Assembly: GCA_963693285.1 (NCBI GenBank)
Contig: OY848921.1
Span: forward strand, 310,001 to 374,000
Direction: 5' to 3'
Source: Xestospongia muta
Taxonomy: Eukaryota; Porifera; Demospongiae; Haplosclerida; Petrosiidae
Length of the DNA stretch: 64,000 bases
Position numbers and translations under genes: made by a program. The notes beneath the pieces are model-generated. The model did no database searches. It had not been told where the DNA came from and saw nothing but the letters and a program-made list of their open reading frames with translations. This document shows, one piece after another, positions 37,453 to 50,435 of the stretch (within the stretch, counting starts at the first letter, position 1; each line of letters begins with the position of its first letter).

Positions 37453-37561
37453 ACTAAAGTAGGCGTGGCTCAGTTATCAATAATTATTAAATTTTAATAG
37501 AACAATTAAACATAAATTAATACATCGAGTTTATGAGCTAAAGTTTGTCAATAACTACTAA

Positions 37562-38535
37562 TTAACTAGCAGCTCTCATCTGTTTCAAAGATGCCACACA
37601 TTGAGGAATACTCTCATCCTAAAAACAAGATAATAATCATCAATTTCAAAAGAGTTAAAATTAAACACACCTCTTTGCTAAGCAGAGCTTGACGCACACT
37701 ATCTTCGAGCCAAGAAACAAGATGACGTTGTTCAAATTGTTTATGTAACTGCTCCAGTTGTAATTGGTATTCTAATCTACGTTTCACTTCAACTTGTGCT
37801 GTGTTAAGTCGCCGACGATACTCTTCCTCTCTTGTCATTTCAGATTCATCCTTTAAATATAAAAGTTAATAACAAAGAAGTCAACACACTTAAACAAACC
37901 TTCAAAATATCAAAAATTTCATTACGACACGATAGAACATTTTCAACATTTTCTTCAGTAGAAATATCCTTCTCTAGTTGAGCAATAGATGCATTTTTAG
38001 ATGCATTCAACGTCTCCAGAATATTCTATGGAATATCTTAACATTTATAAACAATTAAACTCTGCCTACCTGTGCTCTGTTGTCCAAATAATCTGCTGTT
38101 GGTTTTCCTAATTTCTTTACAAACCAATAAATCACACCAAAAATTGATGCCGCAATAATGGTCTATGTATAATGATGTCATTATGACATATGAATTATAA
38201 AACGTACCTCGGCATGTATTATTAATAACTCTTTTGAAAACAGTGTTGCTGCCAAACCAACTCCTAAAACCAGCTTACCAGTTTCTCCTGTTTTTTCTTT
38301 TAAAAGTGCTAAGACTCCTAAAATAAATACACTTATCAATAGAATTCTTTATTGACCTTCTTACCAGGGAAGGGTGGTTTAGATGGAGATTGCTCGCTCG
38401 TGGTGCTAGCAGGTCTCAAAGCAATTAGTGATGATGCTAAAATATAAGAAAGCACTCAGATAATGTAGAAAAATCCAGTAACTTACTAACAGGCCGCTTA
38501 AAACGAGCAGCAGATACTAACAACCTAGACGCCAT
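37562..38535 (-). CDS. ATP5PB: Mitochondrial ATP synthase peripheral-stalk subunit b
   Basis: About seven exons on the minus strand from 38535 to a TAA at 37562-37564. A mitochondrial presequence (MASRLLVSAARFKRP) leads into VLALLKEKTGETGKLVLGVG, two membrane helices (LAATLFSKELLIIHAE, TIIAASIFGVIYWFVKKLG) and a long charged helix (NILETLNASKNASIAQLEKD, MTREEEYRRRLNTAQVEVKR, VSWLEDSVRQALLSKE), ending QCVASLKQMRAAS. The order and the RRLxxxxxxVKxRLEYQ phrase match metazoan ATP5PB, which ties F1 to Fo in the inner membrane. It lies between IBA57 and the IQ-motif gene, all on the same strand but without signs of co-transcription. Confidence 0.93.
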
Positions 38536-38559
38536 TTTGTTACTATTTTACGGATGTAA

Positions 38560-38604
38560 ACGGAAACATTCCAAATCTTTGCAATAGTTTTAGAATCTTT
38601 CCGT
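38560..38604 (-). promoter_or_regulatory. Inverted pair of a GAATNTTTCCGT promoter motif
   Basis: Just 5' of the ATP5PB start, ACGGAAACATTC (38560-38571) and GAATCTTTCCGT (38593-38604) form an inverted pair 21 bp apart. The same motif (GAATGTTTCCGT) occurs at 21576-21587 in the short promoter of SELENOH. Confidence 0.45.
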
Positions 38605-38783
38605 TTATTTCCGTAAATGACATGATAGGCTAAGCGCTGCTCCGTATACTATCACCAGATACAAATTGAACAATCATGAATAAGATACAACACTTAAAGG
38701 GATTAAATAATATAATAATTTAAAAGAAACATTTAGTAAATGATGATCATAACTTAATACATTATCAAATTGTTGTCAAAAAT

Positions 38784-41700
38784 TTAGTATCGCGGTGGAT
38801 GTGTTGGACGCACACGTGGAGGAGGACGACCAAAGTGAGGATTATATCGTCCATAATCTAATGTAGTATTATTATTTTGAAGATGATGAATGAATTCATT
38901 GAAATTAGGCACTCCAGTACCATCTAGATTTGTGTAAGGTCGAGGTAGATTAGAATGTAACCCATCCGAGTGTACAGGGTCATAGTATAGTCTCCTCGGC
39001 ACAGAAAAGTCTCTCATTCCTCTTGGAAAGTTTAAGAACATATGATGAGATCCTGGGTGATGGAATCGAGGTAAAGGTAGTGATGGCCTGTTAGTTGGAT
39101 AGTGATAACGTTGCGGCCCAGGTGGTGGCCCATAACGGTAGTAATCGTTATGAACTCTCTCAATGAAACGAGGGTTTGAACTAGTATCATGTTGTGGAAG
39201 GAACTGAGGTAAAGGTCCAGGAGGAGTACTAGGATTAGGCGGTCTGTTAATTAAGGTTTGTCTTTGAAGGACTGCTCGGTTACTATCGCTCATTTGTGGA
39301 GAGTTAGATTGATCTGAAGAAGAGGAAAGAATATTTGGTGATCTTGTACTGTCATTTGTACCCAGCGAAGAAGGTTGTGAAAATGTAACAGGAGGTGGGA
39401 AAGGAGGTGGGATTGGTGCAGGTAAGGAAGGAGACCCAAGCAAGACAGGACGAACAGAAGGAGGTAAGGGAGGACAAGGATTAGAAGGAGGAGCAGACAT
39501 AGGAAGAATAGAAGCAGGTGATGTAGGTGCATGAGATAAAGTAGAAGGAAAATACATCGACTTAGGTGGCGTAGAGATGGACTGAGGAAGAGGAGGAGGC
39601 GTAGACATGGGCTGAGGAATAGGAGGTGGCGTAGACATGGACTGAGGAATAGGAGGTGGCGTAGACATGGGCTGAGGAATAGGAGGTGGCGTAGACATGG
39701 ACTGAGGAATAGGAGGTGGCGTAGACATGGACTGAGGAATAGGAGGTGGCGTAGACATGGACTGAGGAATAGGAGGTGGCGTAGACATGGGCCGAGGAAT
39801 AGGAGGAGGCGTAGACGTGGACCGAGGAATAGGAGGAGGCGTAGACATGGGCTGAGGAATTGGAGGAGGTATATACAAGGATCGAGAAATGGGAGAGGTA
39901 ATGGGATGAGGAGTGGAAATGGATTGATGAAGAGGAGAATAAGGATAGGGAATAGGAGGGACAACAGGCTGGGAAAAGAAAGTAGAAGTAGGTTGAGAAA
40001 GAGGAGGAGGGGCAACAGACTGAGGAGGAGGAGGAACAGGTGGAAGAGGAGGAGGAGAAGCAGGTAAATAAGAAGGAGGGGGAGAAGCAGGCAGGGGAGG
40101 AGGGAGAGGAGGAGGGAGAGGTGGTGAAGACACAGGCAAAGGAGGAGGAAGGGGTGGAGATTCAGGTAAAGGTGGGGGAGTAGGAGGTAGAGGAGGAGGG
40201 GTCGTGGATACAAGGGGAAAGGAAAGACAACCTTGCTGCATGGGTGAGGAAACAGGAGAAAAATGGAATGAAAAAGGGGTTACTATGGAAACACTACTCT
40301 CTTCAGATAGCTTGGGAAGAGAATGTTCCTGTGTACAATCCATTTTGGTGTTTGAACAAGTCTCCAGCTGAATACTCTCTAAACAAGTCTCATCAGATTT
40401 CTCCTCCTGTAAAATGTCTATGGAAGTTTCCTCTTGAATACTGTTTATAGTACAAGTATCCATTTGAATGCTCTCTACAGCAGTCTCCTCTTGATTATTG
40501 TCTGCATAGGTTTCCACTTGTAAATTGTCTGCACAAGTCTCCACATGATGAGTGTCATTTAATTTTCTGGTTCTCCACATTTTCTGTATAGTAACTGCAG
40601 CTTTCCTTGTATTCAAATATGTCTGACGATCTTGTCTGACTTGACGTTTAGCTCTGAACAGTCGTTGTATAATAACTGCAGCTTTCCTTGTATTCAAATA
40701 GATCTGACGATCTTGTTTGACTCGACATTTAGCTCTGAATAGTTGTTGCATCGTAATTGCAACTTGCTTTGTATTCAAATATGTCTGACGATCTTGTTTG
40801 CCTTGACGTTTAGCTCTGAATAGTTGTTGTATAATAAATGCAGCTTTCCTCGTATTCAAATAGATCTGACGATCTTGTTTGCCTTGATGTTTAGCTCTGA
40901 ACAGTCGTTGTATAATAACTGCAGCTTTCCTTGTATTCAAATAGATCTGACGATCTTGTTTGACTCGACGTTTAGCTCTGAATAGTTGTTGCATCGTAAT
41001 TGCAACTTGCCTTGTATTCAAATACGTCTGACGATCTTGTTTGCCTTGACGTTTAGCTCTGAATAGTTGTTGTATACTAATTGCAGCTTGTAATAATTTC
41101 CGACTGCTCAATCTAGTACTGTATCTTCGTGTCTGTTGAAACTGTCTCCTTGTTCTAGTTTGTTTACCTGTCTTTTTCTTTTTTGATGAAGCTTGTTGAA
41201 GAGCTCTAACTTTATGCAGAGAACGATATCTTTGCTGAATAAACAGAGTTGCTTTCTTTAGTCGTACAAACCTACTTCTACAAACATGACTTCTGTAAGT
41301 GGCTTGTATAAGTGTTGCTGCTCGCTGTTGTTGATTCATTCTCATATTATTTTCATGATGAACAGACTGTGAAACATTAGCAGAATGCATTTTCTGCTTC
41401 AGTGTATTACGATATCTGTAACCACGGTAACAAGCTTGGATTCGAGTAGCAGCAAGACCCTGTTCCTTTATCATACATCTTACTTGGTAGCCTCTGTATA
41501 CCCTCTGAATTGTCAGGGTAGCCTGCTTTAACTTCATGTACTGTTTTCTCTTTAAAAAGCATCGAACAGAACTCTGTATGTGGATAGCAGCAACTTGTTG
41601 CATACCGATATTTCTCCTGACAATATGACCACGATATAAAGCTTGACATTTGATTACAGCAGTCCTAAGATCATAATAGGACTGTCTCATTTTGTAACCT

Positions 41701-44700
41701 CGATAGATTGACTGAAACTTGACCACACCTACTTCAAGTTGTTGATAATCCTCCCTCAAATTGTACCCATGATCCAAGGCCTGACATTTGATCACACTCT
41801 TTCTTAGTTGTTTGTACTTTTGTCGTATTTTGTACCCTCGACAATAGGATTGAAGACTGACCACAACCGCTTTCAATCTTAAATATTTTTGTCTTGTTCT
41901 ATATCCTCTGTACATAGACTGGATCTTGATTACAACTAATCGTAACTTGTTGTACCACTGTCGCCACTTGTAGCCTCTAAATAATGATTGAGCTTTGACC
42001 ACACCCACTTTCAGACGCCAATACTGCTGTCTCTCTTTATAACCTCGGCATAAAGCCTGGCATTTAACCACACCTACTTTTAGTTGTTGACAGTTTTTCC
42101 TAATCCTGTGAGCTCGATAGTGAGATTGACATTTGACAACACCTCTTTTAAGATGACAATACCATTGTCTTGTTTTATACCCTCGGTATAAGGCTTGAAA
42201 TTTGACCACGCCCACCTTTAAGGACTGATAAGACTGCCTTGTTCTGTATGATCTGTAAAGAGCTTGTAATTGGATTACACCAACTTTCAGAGCAACATAG
42301 GCTTTTCTTATCTTGTACCCTCGATATAGAGCTTGGAATTTGACCACACCCAGTTTTAATATTAAGAACTGACATCTAGTTCTGTGGCCTTTGTAAAGAG
42401 ACTGCAATTTGACCACACCTACTCTAACACGTTGGTACCATTGTTTCACTAAAACACCACGTGCCCATCGCTGCAATAACAAGATAGAAGAATAGATGTT
42501 TCGGTATCTTTGACGAGCCAAGTGTCCTCTACAATATTGCTGTAATATAATCATCGAGTTAGTCAAACTAAGATAGCACCTTCTTGTCCGACACATTCTG
42601 AAATATGACTGTAACATTACAGCACTTTGTTTCTTAGACTTAAATAGTCTTTGAACAGACCACATCCTCCAATTAGATTGTATCTTGATTGCAGCATTAC
42701 ATAGACACTGATATCGTTTATAACACAAAAATCCTCTTACTCTTGCCTGTATAGTAACTGCAGCTTTGACCATTTCCTGAGATTCATCATTAGGAAATTC
42801 TAATCTCATTCGTTTGGCCTTAGTCATATGATCATCACATGACACGAGAGGAAAATTGGTCATACGAGAGAAATGACCATAAGCTTCTACACATTCTTGA
42901 GAGGCACTATCCTGTGCAGCTGGAGTTAAATAATCAGTTTCAGTAAAGTAACTACTAATGGGTGTGGCTAAAAGGGTGGAGTTTTCTAAAGCTTCAATGT
43001 CATCAGATTCGGAGTGGCTTGAGGTTGATAAACAGAGCTGTAATCCAATCCGAGCTCCACCTTTTTCTGAAAGACTAGAGGAATCGTCATGGTGACTATC
43101 AGAATCAGATTCCATTATAGGACTAGATATATCTGCTGTGATAGGAGAATTACAATACAATCCAGGAGAGTGAGGATAATTATCGTCAGCTATTTCATTA
43201 TAAGATCTAACCTCCGATACAATTATAGATGGAATGGGTGTGGCCTCAAAGTGAAGTGTGTCATCGTGATTCTCATCTTTTTTCATTAAAACTGGAGAAG
43301 ATGAAGAACTTCTGTGTTCACAAAAATGGCTATTATTAGGACTGGTCACAGCAGGTTCTTGTTCAAGAGATACATCAGTGCATACCTCAGGAGACTTTAA
43401 CAGTGATATGAGTTCTCCAGAATTATCCATATGTGAGTCCAGAGACTCCAGAATAGGTTCCGTCAAGGGTAATAAGCCATCAGCTGAATGTTCTTCAGGA
43501 GACTGTGGGTGTGGTTCAACATTTTCTCTAGCAGTTTTCCATTTTACAGAATTTAATGGCTTTCTAGTTGTCTCTGATGAGTCATCTTTAAGAGATACCA
43601 TCTCATTCTTGTCTCCTGTTTTTTGAATAGAAGAGATGATATTCAACACTTCAGTACGAGGAATAGAACTCAAGTCCTCACACTGAGAGTTCTCCAAATT
43701 CGATGTGTTGTCTATTGTAGAATTTATCCCAATTGCCTGAGTCTTGTTAGTATTGTTTGTAATCTCAGGTTCATGATCAGATAATACATGGGAATCAGTC
43801 TGTAATACATGGGAATCAGTCTGTATTGTTAATGAAATAGTCTCAGTATTATGAGACAATGTAACATTGGAATCAGCCTTGGATCTACAATTTTTTGCTG
43901 ATACTCTATTATCTTTGGACTGGGTCTCTGTCTTACTCATAGGGGAATGAGCCTTTACTTCAGGTGGAAATACATCTCCATACGATTCATGTGATAAGAG
44001 TAGAGGATCTTCGGGAGGTAACAGGAACATACCTAGTAGCTCTAATGAAGATGTAGGTTCTCTTGGGTCTTCAGCAGATGGGGGCAGATAAGATAATGGT
44101 GGTTGTCCAAGAGGTGCAGAAGGATATAATGGTGGTTTTTCCGAAGGAAGTAAGTGTGTTTCTGCTGGAAGTGCAGGAGGAGGATCTTTATGAGATATGG
44201 GTGGTTCTCCCGGAGGTGTAGGAGGAGGCTCTTCAGGAGGTAAGGGTGGTTCTCCCGGAGGTGTAGGAGGAGGCTCTTCAGGAGGTAAGGGTGGTTCTCC
44301 TGGAGGTGCAGGAGGAGGATCGTCAGGAGGTAAGGGTGGTTCCTCTGGCAATGTAAGAGTTGTCATAGACTCATTTAATTCACCCATTATTTCTGATGTA
44401 TCTGAACTTGATGTGCTGCTTGTTGATCTCTTACGTATACGTTGTGTCATGATATGAAGTTGAGCTCTCTCTCGTAACTTCCGTAAATCAATAGAAATTG
44501 AGGAATTATTGTTATGATTAGATAGCTTATCAGTTGTACATGGTGTTTCTGGATAACATTGGGACTCTGGTTTGGTAATATTTGAGGTATCTTGAGTGAT
44601 ACAATCCATTACAGGAATACTTTGATGTGTTGTTGTAGCAACTAGTGGAGCTGTAGCAGCAGCATCTTCATTTGACGTAAAACCTGGATTTGTTGCCATG

Positions 44701-47700
44701 GCAACATGAGGTGTTGTGGGAACCTGATGCAACATCTCTTGCATTAGATTGACATTTTTGTTCTGAGAAATTTTCTTGGCTCTAACTTTGGCTAAAATTT
44801 CGGCAGCTGTCAAGTGATACTTCTTTGTAGAAAGAACAGTAAGACCATACCTACTACTAAGTCGACGAGGAACAGCAACTGGTGAGGAAGAAATGGATCG
44901 TCTAGTTGGAGAGGGAGGACGAGGATTAGACAGCATGAGAGGAGGTAATGAGTGGGAACGTTGTTGTTCCTCCTCTGGGGACAATGACTGTGGAGTTAGT
45001 GGAGAAGGCAATATGAAGGATTTCACTAAAGGTTGGTGATCTTTCTTGGTTCTCTTACTAGAAGATTCATCAATAGAATCACCATTAGTACTACGAGACT
45101 TAGTACTAGGTTGTGTTTTGTCATTGATAGTAGACAATGAGCGAGGTCTCTTAATAGATTGACTGGTACTATCTGGTAAAGGGGTAGAGTCAAGAGGAAT
45201 TGAATAATCCGGGGGTAATGAGGGCCCATATAGTGTATCCTCTGTGTTAGGTATTATATCTTTAGCTTCAAAAGAGGAACCTGTGTCAGGTATTGGTGAT
45301 TCACTGGTTACCATAGCAACTCCTTCATCAATCGATACAGGCCCACCTGGATGATGTGGATGCATGTCATCATTAGTACATATGGGTGTGGCTTTATTCG
45401 TATCTGGTGTTACCTCTTCGATAATAAGTGATATGGTATTAGGGGATATAGTCGGTTCAATTGGGTGATCATTATGAATACATGAGGTTTCATTGGCATT
45501 AGTCATTAATGATAGGGTCCCATTAGGAGATATAACTGGATCAGTATTACACTGGTTCTCATTAGGAGTGGGTGTAGTTTGATCAGTACTACTGAAGTAC
45601 TCATTTTGAGTGGGTGTAACTGGATCAAGACCACTGAGATACTTATTGGGAGTAGGTGTGGTTTGATCAGTCCTACTGTAGTACTCATTTTGAGTAGGTG
45701 TAACTGGATCAAGACCATTAAGATACTTATTGGGAGTAGGTGTGGTTTGATCAGTATTACCCAAGTACTCATTGGAAGTAGGTGTAATTGGATCAATACC
45801 AATAAGATACTCGTTAGGAATGGGTGTGGTTTGATCTGTAGGGGTTGTCTGATCAATATTGTCAGAATTGTTTTCATGTGAGGGTGTTACAGGATCAGTA
45901 CCACTGAGGTACTCATTAGAAGGGGGTGTGGTTTGATCATAACCACCTCCATTGGCAACTTCTTTCTTCTGACGAGGTATATTAGTGACAATATCATTAG
46001 GAGAAGGTGTGGTCTGACTGGCTAAAGACTGATCACTCCAATTCCCCTCGCTAATATTAGAACACCCAGACAAAGGAGAGTCTGTCATCATCCCTTCATC
46101 CTCAATCTCCTCAAAGATACCAACATGGGCATTGAGTTTTCTCTCTAACCAAGAAGCCGTATTGTTGACCACAGCATCCAACATAGGCCACTCCTCTTCT
46201 GTGACAATGGAAAGAAGATTTAAAAGACTTGGATGTTCCACTTCTTCAGTTTGAGCTTTGACATGTGCCACTTTAATTACAGTTTGAGTGTGGGCGGGTT
46301 TAGTGGGTGTGACAAAATTAGTTTGCACTAAAGAGTTAGCCGTCTCTTTCATGACAGTCTGGGTAGAGCGGTTGCGCAATCTTGGATACGTTTGAGACGA
46401 GCTATTGTTCAGTTTTGGTTGGCATTGAACACTTTTCTTTATCATCTCTGGAACAGCTTGAACGGATTGATTTTTCTTGTTTGGTTGAATAGGGGATTTG
46501 ATAGGAGATGGTGAACGACTGTAGTGTTTGCTATGAGATCTGCGAGGAGATCGTGATGGTGATCGAGAACGAGATCGCGAGTGAGACAGAGAACGTGATG
46601 GTGAATGTGAACGAGAATATGATCTGGATCTTGTGCTGTGTCGAAAAGCTAAAGATTTTTGGAAAAGCTCACCAGCTTGTAAAATAGATGAGATTTCATG
46701 AAACTCATTTGGTGGCAAAGGACGTCTCAAATGAGAGGGTCCTCCCCACTGTGGATGTTGTGGTGGATGTCTAGGATAAGGAGAATAAGCAGGTGGTCCT
46801 GGCAATATTTCTGTTTGATAAGGGTTCTGGTAAAGATGAGGATGAGGTAAATGTGGCTGAGGTGGAGGAAGCATAGCAGAAGGATGAGGGTGGAGAGCGG
46901 GAGGAGGAACTCCACCCACCACTGGAGGTGGATAAACAGACAAGTGATAATCAGGTACCACGGCAGTAGGTGGAGGAGAGGGCGTAGGAAGGAACATGGA
47001 TACTGAAGATCCTTGTTTGACAATTGTGTGAGGTTTAGTACTCACTACTTTTGGTCCTGTTTGGTTTGTTGGTGTTAACGACTCAGTAGTAACAGCTGTT
47101 ACTGTGTTAGCTTTATTGACAGATGTACTGGATACACTTCCTTTTCCTTTAGGAGAAGATTTCCTTAGCTCTTTGTGACAAGCCTTATAAGCTAAAATCC
47201 TTAGAGCAGGGACACTGCTGGTACCAGATGTAGAGGGTGAGGTACTCAATTGTCTAGCTGTGTTGTTAGGTCGAGACACTGAAGTCACATGACTTGACTG
47301 GTTATCAAGTGACCTATGTTGGAGTTCAGGGTCAATATTTTCTTTCTTAATGTCTTCATCATCGTTAGTTCTTCTCCTCTTTTTATACTCTGCCAGGCTC
47401 ACCCTTCGAGATGGTTTATCCAATGCAACAGGCTCCTCCTTGGAGTGGACGTGGCCAGCTAAACTTGTGTCAGACTCTATAGGCTCATAAACAATAGAAA
47501 TACGACTGGTTGGAGACACAAGACCATCTGAATGGACCTCCTGTCCTGATTCGTTACAGACAACTACCATACCTTCATCAACATCACCTGTACTAACAAT
47601 AATGAGATCATTGTCGTTCATTTCCACCTCATTAGTCGAGTCTACTAAAGGAACATCCCCTCCACCATGTGTAGTATCAGGTTGAGATGAGTCTGCTTCA

Positions 47701-49366
47701 GCAATGTTAGGTATGGCCTATGAATAAAAGAGGGATTAATTAAACTGGTTGAACTAATTACACTTACTTGCGTCACACAATGTATGGGGATAGGTTCTTC
47801 ATCAGTCAAACCACAGCTTTCTTCGGCAACTATAAATATAAAGTAATAAATTCCTCTACTTATAATTAGAAATACTAACTATACTCAACTCCTGGGACAC
47901 ATAACACTTCCACATAATCAGTATCTTCTAAAATAGATTCAGATAGTTTCATCTTTTTAATGAAATCATCAGCCTTGGCTGCCGCAACACGACGTTTCCT
48001 TGTACTGCCCTCTACAAGAGGATAACAATTAATGACAGCCTTACTAGTAGCTTTGAAATATAATAAATTATTCTTTGTGTGTGTGGGAGGCATTAATTTA
48101 CCTGGTACAGCTGCAGCCTTGTCTATTGTTGAATGCAGAATTGGTTGGTCATTGTTATGATCAGTCTGAATGTTTGTGGGTTGAGTTGTAGTGTAATCTA
48201 GTAACAAAATCAGTTTGTACAAGTTTAAAATACAAATCAATAAGACACAAATAGGTTTAGTAATGTCTACTGTAACCCAATACTCAATGGTTATGTGACT
48301 TATACCACCTACATACCTACCTATATTACATTGTTACTTACCATCAACTGAATGTACTGATGTATCAGGAGATTCTTGGCCTTCATCAATCACTGGTACA
48401 TCTGATTAACGACTCTAATGATTACATCATAATTACATCAATAAACAGTACCTGAGATTGGGTTATCCGATTTGAGTCTCTTGACAAACAAGGCGTGTAA
48501 CATATGAGGATATGCTTCTGTTGTGATACCTGGGCAAGGAAATAATTAATAATAAATACTTTATTTGCCTAGTCTCATTTCAAAATCTACATACTTGTAG
48601 GTTTAGGTATGAGGCTAGTGTGTATAGAATAGGATCCTTACCTAAATCTATAGTCAATGTTGATGTTGGAAGTAGAAATACTTTAAGATTGTCATCAACA
48701 GATGGATGAACCACACCAGCCTATAGTATATAGAGTTAAAATATCAATGGTATCTTCATTTTTAGCTTACCCATTGCTGTAATTTCAAGTACTCAACTGT
48801 CTTCCACACGTTTTTACTTTTATCATTTTTAGCTCTTAACTCACAGTACGTCAACAAGTAGTCTTGCATCCTCACTAATAATATATAATGTATAATACTA
48901 CAATATGTCTGTATTGATATATTGAACCTATGCCTGGTTTAGAACGTGCAGGCAAGTCTTCAAATAGACGACCCTGAAACTTGGTCTTGACACGTGAAAA
49001 TGATATTCTGTTTTTCAAGTTGAGATCAAATCCTCTAAAATTAAAATGACTGTTTCAACGATTAGTACAATGTTTAGATAACTAACAATTTGAATGGAAA
49101 CTTAGTTTCGTCATCTGAGAACCATACAATCTCAACTTCAGAGAGAAAGGTACTTTTATTATTCAATGTAGTCACACCAACAACGACTCCATTCTTGTGA
49201 AGAGCTATATAAAATGGCTACTCACCAAGAACGTCTTTACACAATAAATACCTCTAATATCTTGTAAGGACAGCTCCTGAGCGAGGAAGTTAAAGAGAAA
49301 AGGTTACTAACTACACTATCAGAGACTTACCTCTTGAGAACACATCTCTAACACCTTTTTCTTCCA
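38784..49366 (-). CDS. Giant IQ-repeat, SR- and proline-rich protein, unrecognised
   Basis: The last exon is 8.93 kb (47717-38784). Upstream, about eleven small exons continue to near 49366 (for example ITTEAYPHMLHALFVKRLKS, LKVFLLPTSTLTIDLG, NKSTFLSEVEIVWFSDDE); the exact start is uncertain, with MCSQE near 49346 a candidate. In the long exon the order is: a Pro-rich block, an RS-rich block (about residues 330-375; SRSRSRSPSRSPRR), degenerate TPTPN repeats, a PPGEPPLPPEEP block, about 30 IQ motifs (residues ~1620-2350; VGVVKFQALYRGYKTRQ type) ending in seven near-identical 27-residue units, then a formin-FH1-like polyproline region and a Pro/Tyr-rich tail. IQ arrays bind calmodulin or myosin light chains, so a calmodulin-loaded scaffold is likely. 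It lacks ASPM's calponin-homology domains in what is visible. No orthologue was recognised. Confidence 0.8.
39560..39870 (-). repeat. Coding 30-bp repeat (STPPPIPQSM), about 10 copies
   Basis: The decapeptide STPPPIPQ(S/P)M is repeated nearly perfectly in the polyproline region of the giant IQ protein. The DNA units are almost identical, so the array is young or homogenised. Confidence 0.9.
40570..41095 (-). repeat. Coding 81-bp IQ repeat array with 243-bp higher-order unit
   Basis: Six to seven 27-residue IQ units (IQQLFRAKRQGKQDRQTYLN type) occur in tandem. Units 1-3 resemble units 4-6 more than each other (ISIQQ/ITMQQ/VIIQR, then FIIQQ/ITMQQ/VIIQR), so a three-unit block was duplicated. 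Confidence 0.85.
45540..45960 (-). repeat. Coding repeats TPTPNKYL/TPTQNEYF
   Basis: In the giant IQ protein the segment GLDPVTPTQNEY alternates with TDQTTPTPNKYL several times. They are Thr/Pro/Asn-rich and probably disordered. Confidence 0.75.
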
Positions 49367-49540
49367 CCCCTATTGAACAAAATGTCTTCTATATTAATTA
49401 CAGATAACATGTTATCCCATGTGGTACGCGGGGGCACTTAAAATTGCCACCCTAAACTGTACGTAATTACAAAATGCACACACGGGGTCATGCGGACTAC
49501 CTCAAATTTTACTACTCAACCGTACAAAAATTAATAACAA

Positions 49541-50301
49541 TTAATATAATTTGAAATGTCCTGTCAACTGATCAATGACTCCAGCAGGTCCTAATAATAT
49601 GGAATACAACATAAGTATTACCACAATAAATTTCACCTGGTCCCACACAGATTACAGTCTCAGACCCAGGAGCAATTTGAGTACGGCCAGCATCTCTTAC
49701 CAAATGAGTATTCACTCCTAATTCATTAGCTTCACGTATAACCTGTATACTAGAAATATACTAATAATATCCTGACTTCTATGGGACTTACAATGCTTCT
49801 TCGTCAGGTGCTTTAACAACTACCTTCATTTGACCTCCACGTTCCCAATTTTTTAGCAACTATAAATACATAAAAAATATCATATCATATGTAACACTAA
49901 ATACACCCTCACAAAACACACACCTCATTATTAGTTCTCAGCATTTGTTTATAGCTTCCCACGGCAGCATGACCAACCTAGGTTATATACACACAATAAT
50001 TAAGAGGGTTATGTGTTGCTATGGCAACCTGAGCAGCCACTTTTCCTTTGCCCATTTTTAGGTCATTTCTTACAACAAATACCATTTTGTAATCTCCAGA
50101 CACAATTTCATCACCGAAATCAGACTACAATAAATGATCATGTGACAGTCATGTGACGATACATACTTCAGCGTGCATCAGTCTCATTACAGGAGCTGGA
50201 GGCCTTCTTCTACGTGCTACCATTATTCCTACAATAAAACCTAACCCCAAACCAGCAGATAAAGCCAAAGTTAATTTGATAGTATTAGAAGAGTCCATCA
50301 T
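49541..50301 (-). CDS. PTRH2: Peptidyl-tRNA hydrolase 2
   Basis: About six exons on the minus strand, from [15 protein letters not shown] at 50301 to TAA at 49541-49543. An N-terminal membrane anchor ([20 protein letters not shown]) is followed by RRRRPP and the PTH2 catalytic domain: [60 protein letters not shown] and [12 protein letters not shown] at the end. PTRH2 cleaves stalled peptidyl-tRNA; in vertebrates it sits on the mitochondrial outer membrane and influences integrin/anoikis signalling. All conserved blocks are present. Its start is 134 bp from the divergent start of the DUF4291 gene. Confidence 0.95.
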
Positions 50302-50435
50302 TTAACTGCCACGGGTTTCAAGTATACGAAAATATCCTGATAATATCCAACAGTCACCGAGCCACACCTCCAAAATGTTGCACTAGCTTTGTGCAATTTC
50401 TCCAGTACATTTGTATGTTCAATGTGATAGTAATA
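50302..50435. promoter_or_regulatory. Shared divergent promoter, PTRH2 / DUF4291 gene
   Basis: Only 134 bp lie between the two ATG codons. It contains the overlapping GTTTCAAG, TATCCTGATAATATCC and GTCACC stretches, but no box could be assigned. Confidence 0.4.

Noticed and set aside
39290..40213. Leu-rich 307-codon minus-strand frame with repeats
   Set aside because: Shadow of the polyproline-coding frame of the giant IQ protein; the leucines come from reading CCT/CCA-rich repeats one base off.
38784..47627. Calling the IQ-rich gene ASPM
   Set aside because: IQ spacing is similar, but no calponin-homology or ASH domain was seen, and RS and FH1-like regions are foreign to ASPM.
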